This document shows positions 1-8,133 of a stretch of DNA of 64,000 nt, in pieces (positions within the stretch are counted from its first letter, which is position 1; every line of letters starts with the position of its first letter). The position numbers and the translations under genes are program-made. The stretch is from NCEH01 sp002257205. Its GTDB lineage: Bacteria > Pseudomonadota > Alphaproteobacteria > Rhizobiales > Xanthobacteraceae. Below the pieces are notes generated by a model that was given only the letters and a program-made list of their open reading frames with translations, had not been told where the DNA came from and did not search any database. The stretch lies in the NCBI RefSeq assembly GCF_043195105.1, contig NZ_JBAFWO010000005.1; one strand, 5' to 3'.

Positions 1-190
1 ACAGAGCTGTCGCCCGCCTCATGGAAGCCCTTGGGATGAGCGAACGGCGGGCGTGTAAAGCCATCGGCTTCTGCCGCATGACCATGAGATACATGTCCGC
101 CCGCGGGGACGACGGCCCGGTGCGCAAGCGCATGAATGCCATCGCCCCGGAGCGGCGGCGATTCGGGTACCGGCGTCTTGGCGCCTGCAC
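1..190 (+). pseudogene. IS3-family transposase orfB, N-terminal fragment
   Basis: The reading frame gives GMSERRACKAIG and later ERRRFGYRRL, the opening of orfB in IS3-family elements of the IS407 type. It runs in from the left edge, so its beginning lies outside the window or is lost. Similarity stops just after GYRRL, near base 183, well before the DDE catalytic core, and the frame then runs by chance into the neighbouring IS5 remnant. Only the leading helix-rich part is left, so no active transposase can be made. Confidence 0.75.
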
Positions 191-244
191 CCGCCGCTCA
201 GCCCCCCTGAGAGGGCAAATCCAACCGACGGAACGAACGAACTC

Positions 245-789
245 ACAGCTGGATAGAAGTTGGAGGCAACGTCGGGAGCGGATCATGATCGATGCCACCC
301 ATCTGAAGGCCCACCGCACGGCGGCGAGCCTGCTTAAAAAGGGGATGTTCCCCGTCGTATCGGGCGCACCAAAGGTGGCCTGAACTCAAAGCTCCACACG
401 GTTTGCGACGGCGACGGCCGTCCGATCATCATGGTGCTGACCGAAGGCCAGATGAGTGACCACAAGGGTGCACGTCTCGTCCTTGATGCCTTGCCGCCGG
501 CCCGAAGCCTGATCGCCGACCGCGGCTGCGACAGTGCCTGGTTCCGGGAGGCACTGGCCGCCAGGGGCATTGATCCCTGCATTCCTTCATCGCGGAGCCG
601 CAAGCGCCCTTTCGACTATGACGAGGGCCTCTATCGCCAGCGACACAAGGTGGAGAACCTGTTCGCCAAGCTCAAGGACTGGCGCCGTATCGCTACACGT
701 TATGATCGTTGCGCCCACACCTTCTTCTCAGCCATATGCATCGCCGCAACAGTCATCTTCTGACTCTGATTTGTGAGTCCTGAGCCTAG
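245..789 (+). pseudogene. IS5-family (IS427-like) transposase remnant with -1 frame change
   Basis: Bases 285-343 encode MIDATHLKAHRTAASLLKKG. The frame then drops back by one at the run AAAAAGGGG (336-344) and continues as DVPRRIGRTKGGLNSK through to 763. The downstream part carries the C-terminal Y-(2)-R-(3)-E-(6)-K type signature (YRQRHKVENLFAKLKDWRR), so the catalytic C-terminal half of an IS5-type DDE transposase is present. The N-terminal third is gone. Known IS427-group elements often have two overlapping frames joined by frameshifting at this place, so the shift itself need not be damage, but the 5' truncation is. A probable right inverted repeat ending in CCTAG lies near 773-789. Confidence 0.8.
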
Positions 790-826
790 CTCTCTGATGT
801 CGGCATTATGTGAACCCTCCTGGAAT

Positions 827-2335
827 TCATTTAATATTCAAGATGCGCTTAACTGCCTTTCTTGGATGGCGAAATATTTTAACGACAGGACTGTATTCCC
901 TTTTTTGCACAATAATGGTAGCAGGCGCCCCAGTATAATCCGCTGATGCTGGCGGCGCGACCAACTCAACCGAAACATTCGCGTCGTTTATAAGCTCTGC
1001 TTCATTCAGGAAACCACTCACCGGATGGGGCGTAGTGTACGCTACCGGCCGCAATGACTCCAAGAGAAGTCTTAAGTTAGCCATCTCCTTCTCAACAAAA
1101 ATCCAAGGATGAACAGTGGCTGGAGACATACTGGCCAATATGGCCTCGTACGAACCTATATGCTGACCATGGATAGCTATAAAAACATCGTTTCTTTCAT
1201 AGACAAAATAATCCCCCATTTTTTTAACAAAATAGGGCGAATGTCTAAAATCCGCAATCTGCTGCATGAGATGCAGTGTAGACAAAATCTCACCAGAAAT
1301 GACATTCTTTGCTGCTCGCCCCTTCGATTTATCTATTGTTTCGATAATTCCAATTATTTTGCTGAATACTTCGATATAAGAAAGATCAAGAGAAAGAATA
1401 AAAACCCTAACTTCTTCTATATCGTCTAATGAAAAACATTGGCTAATCTCATTTTTCTTGAGATATACATCTGTTTGCTCAATTAACTTAACAACAATCT
1501 CGTTTAATGACCGATATATAGTACCATCATGTCTATACTCGTGTAATTTCGCAATTGTATCTGCAGAGATGTCACCCCGCTCCATTGCAGCACGAAAGTG
1601 CCGAACTATACCCACCGACCACCAGTAAAATAATGGCTTTCCCGTTGTTTGGGAAAATTTAGTCCAACCGCTCATGTCAAAGAAAATACGATAATCGACG
1701 AGAGGACTTGCGAGAAAACATACATGTGAATCTTTAAACAGATGCAGAAACCAAAAACAATGAGCATATATCGGGGACGTTTTAACAATCTCACGAAATA
1801 TGTCTGTATTTAGCATTTTAGTCCGAGCTACAAGTATGGACCAACCCGATAACATATTAATAAGGCCCACACGGCGAAGCACACCCTCAAGGCCATAACA
1901 CTCAACGTCAATAGCATCTGGGATCTGACCAAAATTCGCTAAGACTCCATTTTGCTGAATCACTCTGAAATTTGAAACATAAAAATCGACATTGGAGCCA
2001 CCCTTCAGTCGCTCTATCAATTTCATCGCCGATTCGAAATTTGGAATATCATCGTCACCGAAAAACCAAGTATATTCTCCACTTACATCACATATGCCTC
2101 TAAGAATATTTTCCTCTGACGTCTCAATGTAGACGTTTGATCTTTTTATCACTAAATTTTTATTCTCTATTTTAAGCAGGTCTTCACTCGTCCCGTCTGA
2201 GCAGTTATTGTCGAGGACGACGACTTCTACGAGACCTTCCAGGTATCCATCTTCGATAAATCTGATAAATCTATTCACAAGCGGTATAATGAATTTTCGC
2301 CGATTGCGTGTTGGTATTAAAATTGACAACAACAT
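827..2335 (-). CDS. GT2-type glycosyltransferase, surface polysaccharide
   Basis: This 502-residue protein begins MLLSILIPTRNRRKF, the usual opening of a GT-A fold family 2 glycosyltransferase. LDNNCSDGTSE lies around residue 41, and the metal-binding DxD-type motif FFGDDD lies at residues 92-96. It should move a sugar from a nucleotide donor onto a lipid-linked or nascent glycan at the inner membrane. The last 250 residues have no motif I recognise. The gene is clearly more AT-rich than the rest of the window and is boxed in by IS remnants on both sides, which suggests recent transfer or a detached part of the polysaccharide locus. Donor and acceptor cannot be read from the sequence. Confidence 0.8.
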   Translation of the reverse strand: MLLSILIPTRNRRKFIIPLVNRFIRFIEDGYLEGLVEVVVLDNNCSDGTSEDLLKIENKNLVIKRSNVYIETSEENILRGICDVSGEYTWFFGDDDIPNFESAMKLIERLKGGSNVDFYVSNFRVIQQNGVLANFGQIPDAIDVECYGLEGVLRRVGLINMLSGWSILVARTKMLNTDIFREIVKTSPIYAHCFWFLHLFKDSHVCFLASPLVDYRIFFDMSGWTKFSQTTGKPLFYWWSVGIVRHFRAAMERGDISADTIAKLHEYRHDGTIYRSLNEIVVKLIEQTDVYLKKNEISQCFSLDDIEEVRVFILSLDLSYIEVFSKIIGIIETIDKSKGRAAKNVISGEILSTLHLMQQIADFRHSPYFVKKMGDYFVYERNDVFIAIHGQHIGSYEAILASMSPATVHPWIFVEKEMANLRLLLESLRPVAYTTPHPVSGFLNEAELINDANVSVELVAPPASADYTGAPATIIVQKREYSPVVKIFRHPRKAVKRILNIK

Positions 2336-2745
2336 ATTGATACCCCTTCATGCCCTTCTTAAACTTTTGAAGTTAGCCCGATCTAATGCGCCTATTTACT
2401 GGTTTTCTAGGGTTATTTTTATAATATAGAAACCCTCATACTCTCTAAGGAATTTTTTAATTTTATTAAATATTCAATGTGTCAGCGATATTAAAAATCA
2501 CCATCCTTCACTTCGAAGCAATAAAAATTGTGAAAAACACAGGTCTCCAGCACTAAGGGCGCTTTTTAGCGAGAAAATAGAACCGAATCACCGCCCTCGC
2601 AACGGCGAGGGTATTTTAAGCGACCTCGCCAAGCTCACCAACTCATAGATGGGGTTGCAGTTCGCGCCGAGCGGCTTCCCTCTCTCCGACAGGAGAGCCG
2701 ACACTGACATAGCACCCTCCTACGGCGGCGCTGTGGATTTGCGAT
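2336..2745. other. AT-rich gene-free stretch upstream of the glycosyltransferase
   Basis: I see no coding frame. The part next to 2335 is AT-rich and must hold the promoter of the minus-strand glycosyltransferase, though no clean -35/-10 pair stands out. A small GC hairpin (stem CCCTCGC/GCGAGGG, 2594-2611) followed by TATTTT could be a weak plus-strand terminator. Confidence 0.4.
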
Positions 2746-2982
2746 GTGCCGCCCCACAGGAGGTCCAAACACACCTTCTCCTTCAATCGGCGATTTTATC
2801 GTCGAAGAAACCACATCGAGCGATTCTTCAAGCGTACCGACCAGATGCACGATCTCACCTCCCGCGGCGATCGCGGTTCGAACAATTTCCGCATCTCCCT
2901 CAAACTCGCCCCGATTCCCATCTCGATCATTGCATTATGCGTTCGCGGATTAGGTGTTTTGTCCCACATTGTGATGGCATAG
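2746..2982 (+). pseudogene. Degenerate IS5-type transposase C-terminal remnant
   Basis: The frame contains RRFYRRRNHIERFFKR, which matches the C-terminal signature of IS5-family transposases (Y-x2-R-x3-E-R-x-F). It is followed by SNNFRISLKLAPIPI, resembling the family's NFLAxxxLAAIxI ending. The stretch between these blocks no longer matches the family, and the upstream catalytic region is absent. It is a decayed fragment on the plus strand. Confidence 0.5.
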
Positions 2983-3017
2983 CTTTATCGCCGTCAGAAT
3001 GGGAGGGGGCGGGCGCT

Positions 3018-3113
3018 ATGGAGCAGGTTCTTTACGGAAGCGCCAAGACCACACACGCGATACGAGCAGAGCTACGGCGATCGAAGGCTCCGGTCGCGCA
3101 ACTCGCGCTGCCA
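3018..3113 (+). pseudogene. IS481-type transposase N-terminal fragment
   Basis: The frame starts MEQVLYGSAKTTHAIRAEL and continues with RRSKAPVAQLA. This matches the N-terminal start of IS481-family transposases (MGQVLHGSAxTTxAVRxAI...SQxSV). After about 32 residues the similarity ends and the frame enters an inverted IS5 scrap. It is non-functional. Confidence 0.6.
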
Positions 3114-3182
3114 CTCCTTGAGCTTGACGAACAAATTCTCAACATTGGGTCGCCGACCGTAAAGGTACTTGTCATGCTCTAG
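3105..3182 (-). pseudogene. IS5-type transposase C-terminal scrap, minus strand
   Basis: Read on the minus strand this gives KYLYGRRPNVENLFVKLKEW, very close to the IS5 signature YRQRHKVENLFAKLKDW seen at 631-690. Only about 25 codons are left. It joins head to head with the IS481 scrap, so at least two rearrangements happened here. Confidence 0.6.
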
Positions 3183-3183
3183 A

Positions 3184-4223
3184 GCATTTCATGTTTTGAT
3201 TGAAGCATATCCGGCGTTTTTGAGGTCGTTGGCGCACTCGGTTGGGTCGATGGCCTGGACGAGTTCGCCGACATGGCGCCAGGTGTCTTCGATGGTTCGC
3301 TTCTGGGCCTTGCGCATCCAGTGCTTGATCTTGACGAAGGCCTGCTCGATTGGATTGAGATCGGGCGAATAAGGCGGCAGGAATCCGAGCCTAGCGCCGG
3401 CCGCCCGGATCAGATGGCGCACCGCCTCGGATTTATGGCTGCCCAGATTGTCCATGATGACGATGTCGCCGGGCTTCAACGTGGGCACGAGCATCTGCTC
3501 GACATGGGCGCGGAAACACGCACCGTTGATCGGGCCGTCGAAGACACAAGGCGCGGTCAGGGCATCGGCGCGCAGGACTCCAAGGAAGGTCAGGGTCTTC
3601 CAATGGCCGTGGGGCGCAAAGCCGCGCAGGCGCTTGCCCCTCTGTCCCCAACCATGGAGCGGGGCCATGTTGGTCTTGATCCAGGTCTCGTCGAAGACGA
3701 GCCTGCTCGGGTCGAGCTTGGGCTGATGTTTGCGCCAGCGCTGGCGGCGACGGGCGATATCGGCTCGGGCCTGCTCAAGAGCGAACATCGTTTTTTTTTG
3801 AAGCGCAGCCCCTCTCGGCTCAGGAACCGTCAGATGGCGTCATCCAAGACCGAGATCCCGTGCGCCGCCAGTTCCGCCTTCAGGGCGTGCAGCGTCAGGC
3901 TCGGCGTCTGCTCGATCCGCCCCGCGATGAAGGCGCGGTGCGGCTCAAGTACCCGCTTGCGGTGGCCGCCCATCCGGCCCGGTGCCACCGAGCCCGTCGC
4001 TCGAGGACGCTGCGACCACTTCACCACCGAGGAGACCGCAACCCCGAACCGCGCCGCAACCGCTCGGCTCGTCTCTCCGGAAAGAACCGCTGCAACAACC
4101 CGCTCCCGCAGGTCAGTCGATAGGGGTCGGACCATGCGATGCTGGCCTCCGCCCAGCCAGCATCTCGAATCACAACTTCCCGAAAACCGGAATCCCTACG
4201 ATTTAAATCAAACGCAGAAATGC
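3184..4223 (-). mobile_element. IS630-family insertion sequence (inactive)
   Basis: The transposase remnant is bounded by imperfect inverted repeats. The left end reads GCATTTCATGTTTTGATT from 3184. The right end, on the minus strand from 4223, reads GCATTTCTGCGTTTGATT. Just outside the left end is the palindrome ATGCTCTAGAGCAT (3174-3187) with TA at 3180-3181, fitting the known TA target of IS630. The right outer flank is interrupted by an IS5-type element beginning near 4228, so the second TA is not visible. Confidence 0.6.
3189..4135 (-). pseudogene. IS630-family transposase, broken by a nonsense codon and frameshift
   Basis: The upstream frame (4135-3830) starts MVRPLSTDLRERVVAAVLSG and has the Tc1/IS630 helix-turn-helix. 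It ends at a TGA just after SVLDDAI. The frame can be read past it as [13 protein letters not shown] into a run of nine A (3791-3799 as T on the plus strand), after which the other frame (3788-3189) carries the DDE part. That part shows [23 protein letters not shown] and [13 protein letters not shown] frame change at the A run alone could be rescued by slippage. The stop lies before the run, so the gene is dead unless the TGA is read through. Confidence 0.85.
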
Positions 4224-4227
4224 CCGA

Positions 4228-5053
4228 GGGCTGAGACTCAACGCAGCCAGCATGAGACGAGAGCGGCGAGGCAGAGGCCAGCGAGATAGTTCCTCGCGAG
4301 CTTGCCGTATCGGGTGGCGATGCGCCTGAAGTCCTTGAGGCGACAGAACATGCGCTCGATGGCATTGCGCTTCCTGTAGCGCCTTTTATCGAACGGATGC
4401 AGATACTTGCGATCATCCTTGTTGGGGATGACCGCGCGTGTGCCTCGGCGGGCAAGGTCTTCGCGGACCTTGTCGCTGTCATAGGCCTTATCGGCGAGAA
4501 GCTCGTCGGCCGGCGGTGCGGCATCCAGCATGACGGGCAGCATCTTGATGTCGGCCGCCTGGCCGGGGGTAAGGGCCAGGACCAGCGGCCGGCCCTGGCC
4601 GTCGCTCAGGGCATGGATCTTAGTCGTTCGACCGCCGCGGGAGCGACCAATCGCCTGACATTGCTCCCCCCTTTTTCGGCGCCGGCCGCCGAGCGGTGCG
4701 CCTTGACGTGGGTGCTGTCGGCGAGAAGCTGGCGCGGCGTGCGCTGATCGCCGGTCAGGGCGGCGTAGATGCGCTGCCAGATCCCCTTGCGGGACCAGCG
4801 GTTGAAGCGGTTGTAGACCGTGGTGTAAGGGCCGTAATCGACCGGGCAATCGCACCAGCGGCAGCCGCAGCGCAGCACATGAATGATCCCGGGCAGGATG
4901 CGCCGGTCATCCACGCGCGGCGGGCTACCATAATGAGGAAGAAGGGGTTCAATCTTCGACCATTGGTTATCATTCAACCAGAACAACCGGCTCATGGTAT
5001 ACTCTCCATCCATGAGCCGATTGAATCATAGATCGTTCGTTGAGTTTAGACCC
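4228..5053 (-). mobile_element. IS5-family (IS427-like) insertion sequence
   Basis: The element is about 826 bp, in the usual size range for this group. The left end has GGGCTGAGACTCAACG (4228-4243). The right end, read on the minus strand, has GGGTCTAAACTCAACG (5053-5038), so 12 of 16 bases agree as terminal inverted repeats. It lies directly against the right inverted repeat of the IS630 copy. I see no clear target duplication. Confidence 0.65.
4238..4995 (-). CDS. IS5-family transposase made from two overlapping frames
   Basis: The first frame starts at 4995 with MSRLFWLNDNQWSKIEPLLP and runs through DSTHVKAHRSAAGAEKGG. At the run AAAAAGGGGGG (around 4665-4675) a -1 shift moves into the frame reading EQCQAIGRSRGGRTTKIHA and on to 4238. 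That frame carries LLADKAYDSD and RRYRKRNAIERMFCRLKDF. Together they give a full-length IS5-type DDE transposase of about 250 residues. Frameshifting at an A-run/G-run is known for IS427-group elements, so this copy may still be active. The 5' part alone would give a truncated product. RBS quality at 4995 is modest. Confidence 0.75.
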
Positions 5054-5058
5054 TAGAG

Positions 5059-5253
5059 CTAGGCAGCGGAGCCTTCGGGTGGGCGTCCAACTTGAGTCGT
5101 GAAGCGCCCCTCGCTGCCCACCCGAAACCGTGCCACCCACTTGTAGCCGGCGCGCACCGAAATGCCCGCGGCACGGACCGCAGCGGTCACCGGCCAAGTC
5201 CCGGATGAACATCCTTTATTGCTTCGACATCTAGGCCTAGCCACCCGACCCAA
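5059..5253 (-). pseudogene. IS481-type transposase helix-turn-helix fragment
   Basis: The frame reads WPVTAAVRAAGISVRAGYKW followed by VARFRVGSEG. This is the N-terminal helix-turn-helix of IS481-family transposases (VxxAAxAAGVSxRTxYKWLxRFRxEGxxGL). It is cut off by the IS5 element boundary on one side and by AT-rich sequence on the other. No catalytic domain remains. Confidence 0.65.
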
Positions 5254-5361
5254 GATCGCTTATCAAAACGATAACAAAAATTCACGAGAACCTCGATCTT
5301 GCTTTGCTATCTCTCAGGCCCGATATAACCACCCTAGAAATATTATAGTGCGATATCAGCG

Positions 5362-6216
5362 CTATAATGAATAGCGTATCATATTAAGCGCCCACTTACA
5401 TTCACGTGAAATTTTCTGGCCGAGAAATTCGCTAGCCACTTTCGATCCAGGACGACACGCCAATGCGAGAATCACATTGTACTTCGGCAACACCGCTTCA
5501 AAAATAGGTACAAGATTTACTGCACGCAATAGAGCTCGAATGCTTCTTTGCGAGAAATGATTTATATGCTCATGCATTATCATCAGCGGGCCACCCGACT
5601 TCTCTTGCTCATCTAATGAGCTGAGAAGTAATCCGTCATATTGCTTTGGCACGTCGACACAAATGATGCCCTCGTCAGATAGATACTCCATCGCCTGAAG
5701 AAGTGTCAGCCGAGGATTGCTCACATGCTCCATCACTTGCGAGGCGAACACGAAGTCACAAAGACCGTTACCCGATTTTCCGGCACTCAAATCATCGATC
5801 CGAACCTCCGCAGCTGGGAAAATTCGGCCGGGGAAAAATCCATCCCCACCAAAATCCATAACTGTTTTGGGATAAATTTCAGAGAAAATATCGACCACCT
5901 CCGCATACTCTTGAGCTCGATCAATGTAATAGGGGCTGAATTTATTGTCGAAACTAGGAATAAACCCCGCATAAGACGGCTCGACTCTAAGTCGAAGATC
6001 ATTATATTTCTGATCTCTATACCCAACATACAGCTTCTCAGCCTCACCCGAAGAAAGCCTGCGCTTAAAGAAGAAAAAGTCACATATTTGACAATATAAC
6101 CCTTCAGTCATCACTTCTCCGAGCTCACAACGCTCAGTGAGAAACTGAGCTATTTCGCGGGAGCCTCGGTTCACCAATTTTTTGCTGCCGCAAATTGGAC
6201 AGAAATCCATTTTCAT
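5362..6216 (-). CDS. Zinc-ribbon class I SAM-dependent methyltransferase
   Basis: The protein has 284 residues. It opens with two Cys pairs (CPICGS near residue 6 and CQIC near residue 43), a small zinc ribbon seen in sugar C- and O-methyltransferases of polysaccharide and antibiotic loci. A degenerate Rossmann nucleotide-binding loop follows (VMDFGGDGFFPG), with DFVFASQVMEHVSNPR, the usual post-motif of Methyltransf_23-type enzymes. It is shorter than the roughly 410-residue sugar C-methyltransferases, which carry a further C-terminal domain. It is the last gene of the minus-strand operon, about 100 bp after the thiamine-diphosphate gene, and its base composition is more AT-rich than the genes before it. 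It probably methylates a sugar of the same glycan; the position is unknown. Confidence 0.7.
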   Translation of the reverse strand: MKMDFCPICGSKKLVNRGSREIAQFLTERCELGEVMTEGLYCQICDFFFFKRRLSSGEAEKLYVGYRDQKYNDLRLRVEPSYAGFIPSFDNKFSPYYIDRAQEYAEVVDIFSEIYPKTVMDFGGDGFFPGRIFPAAEVRIDDLSAGKSGNGLCDFVFASQVMEHVSNPRLTLLQAMEYLSDEGIICVDVPKQYDGLLLSSLDEQEKSGGPLMIMHEHINHFSQRSIRALLRAVNLVPIFEAVLPKYNVILALACRPGSKVASEFLGQKISRECKWALNMIRYSL

Positions 6217-6315
6217 CTATTTTTCCTCGTGTTGATTGGCAAAACTAAATCATTTTAATTCAAAAAAATCACGCCTTAAACAAAATTAATTAACTATCAG
6301 TTAAAATTAAGTTAG

Positions 6316-8133
6316 TTATCGTTCATCCATTAATTCAATTATCATATTCTCATTCAATTCTTCAAAACTAAGGAAAGGCGACATATCCTCAAGCGCCGGC
6401 GACGTGATGCGTCCGTCCGGATGCTGCTTGGCGCCGAGCTTCGGGGCAAACGGCACGGCTTCGTCGAGCATCACCTCACACACGACGGGCCCTTCAATCG
6501 CCAGTGTCTGCTGGATGATGTCGTCGAGTTCTCCGTGCGAGGAAATGCGTAGGAACGGGAAGCCGAACGCCTCCGCCACCCGCTTGAAATCGGGGAAGGT
6601 CACGCCGCTTTTCGGCCCGCCGCCCACTTCATCCCCGCCAAAAAAATTGCGCTGCGACTGAAAGATGGAAACGTATCCGCTGTTATTTAGTAGGAAGATC
6701 TTGATCGGCAGCCGATTCCCAATGATCGTCTGCAATTCCTGCAGGTTCATCATGATAGAGCCGTCGCCCGCCAGACAAATGACCTCCTTGTCGCCATTCG
6801 CCTTACAGGCACCGATCGCGGCGGGCAGGTCATACCCCATCATCGCGCTTCCGGAATTGGACCACAAGCGCTGGCCTTGCTTGAGCCGGCTGGCCTGGAA
6901 GCTCACGATGCACGCCGTCGCGTTGGCGGCCACGACGACAGCGTCCTGCGTCAGATGTTCGAACAGGCGATCCATAAAGCAATATGAATTGACGACCCGG
7001 TTGCTCCAATATTCCGGCTGCACGACGGAAAAACGCCGGCGACGCTCTTGTGCCCATTCCAGCCATTGCGCGTGTTCCGGTGTGGGACCGGCATATTCGG
7101 CATCGGCAAGCGCCGGCAAAAGCACCGCGAGGTCGGCGACCACCGGCATGTCGGCCTTGATATTGGGACGGTCCATTTCCAGCCGGTCGATATCGACCCA
7201 GATCTTGAACGCCTCGCGCGCAAACGATTGCCAATTATAGCTGATCTGGCGGATATTCAGGCGCGTGCCGAGGATGAGCAGGCAGTCCGAGTTTTGCGCC
7301 ACGAAATTGCCCGGGCGGTCCCCGATGGTACCGGGCCGCCCGCCGTTCAGCGGATGGCTGTCCCACAACAGATCGTGGGCGCTGAAGCCGGTCACCACGG
7401 GGATTTTGAGCTTATCGATCAGGCGCAGAAAGGCGGTGTGCTGGCCGCTAAGGTGAACGCCGTTACCGGCATAGACGACCGGGCGCTTCGCCGCGGCGAT
7501 ACGCTCCAAAATCTGGCTGCATGTGTCCGCAAGCGCGAAATCCTGGTCCCAGGGCGCACCCAATTCGGCGGGATCGAAGCCCGGAAGTTCGTCGGGATCG
7601 ATCAGCGACGCCTGCACATTGAGCGGGATGTCGAGCCAGCAAGGCCCCGGACGCCCGGAAACGGCGAGATAGAGCGCCTTTTCCAGATGGTAGCGGATCG
7701 ATCGGGGATCGGTGACCATCTGGACATATTTCGTGACGGGGCGAACCAGCTCCTCAATGTCCAGCTCCTGGTCGCCATATTGACGCAGCGGTAGGCCGGT
7801 GGAGCGGACCGTTGTCTCCATCTTCACTTGGCCGGAGATCACCAGCATCGCGATGGAATCGGTAAAGGCGCCATGGACCCCGGTAATGGCGTTTGTCCCG
7901 CCCGGTCCGGACGTCACATTGGCCACGGCCAGCCTGTTGTTCACGCGATAATAGGCTTCGGCGGCGATGGCGCTGGCTTGCTCATGATGATTGAAAACGC
8001 ATTCCAGGCCGGGATGCGTTCCAAACGCGTGGTTGAGATGCATGGCGCCGCCCCCGGTCACCATGAACACATGCTTTACGCCGAACTCGACAAGCCGCTG
8101 CGCGACCCAGTTCGAAAGCTTGACCTTGGTCAT
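6316..8133 (-). CDS. Thiamine-diphosphate enzyme of the acetolactate-synthase family, YerE-like
   Basis: The product has 605 residues with the three-domain layout of acetolactate-synthase-like enzymes. The N-terminal PYR domain has the catalytic Glu in NHHEQASAIAAEAYYRV, near residues 44-60. A central domain follows, then a C-terminal PP domain with the cofactor motif GDGSIMMN ... LLNN near residues 455-485. I use 8133 rather than 8151 as start because ATG there overlaps the stop of the upstream gene as ATGA. It sits in one operon with rfbF and rfbG. In Yersinia the homologous enzyme YerE adds a two-carbon acetyl unit from pyruvate to C4 of a CDP-3,6-dideoxy-4-keto sugar. A biosynthetic acetolactate synthase is unlikely here, since no small subunit or ilvC is nearby. 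Confidence 0.75.
   Translation of the reverse strand: MTKVKLSNWVAQRLVEFGVKHVFMVTGGGAMHLNHAFGTHPGLECVFNHHEQASAIAAEAYYRVNNRLAVANVTSGPGGTNAITGVHGAFTDSIAMLVISGQVKMETTVRSTGLPLRQYGDQELDIEELVRPVTKYVQMVTDPRSIRYHLEKALYLAVSGRPGPCWLDIPLNVQASLIDPDELPGFDPAELGAPWDQDFALADTCSQILERIAAAKRPVVYAGNGVHLSGQHTAFLRLIDKLKIPVVTGFSAHDLLWDSHPLNGGRPGTIGDRPGNFVAQNSDCLLILGTRLNIRQISYNWQSFAREAFKIWVDIDRLEMDRPNIKADMPVVADLAVLLPALADAEYAGPTPEHAQWLEWAQERRRRFSVVQPEYWSNRVVNSYCFMDRLFEHLTQDAVVVAANATACIVSFQASRLKQGQRLWSNSGSAMMGYDLPAAIGACKANGDKEVICLAGDGSIMMNLQELQTIIGNRLPIKIFLLNNSGYVSIFQSQRNFFGGDEVGGGPKSGVTFPDFKRVAEAFGFPFLRISSHGELDDIIQQTLAIEGPVVCEVMLDEAVPFAPKLGAKQHPDGRITSPALEDMSPFLSFEELNENMIIELMDER

Noticed and set aside
2649..3182. A single 177-codon gene on the plus strand
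   Set aside because: It is a chance fusion across scraps of IS5 and IS481 in different frames and orientations.
5401..5410. TTCACGTGAA as a second parS
   Set aside because: Only the inner ten bases match. The outer three on each side mostly differ from the consensus, and it lies inside the methyltransferase gene.
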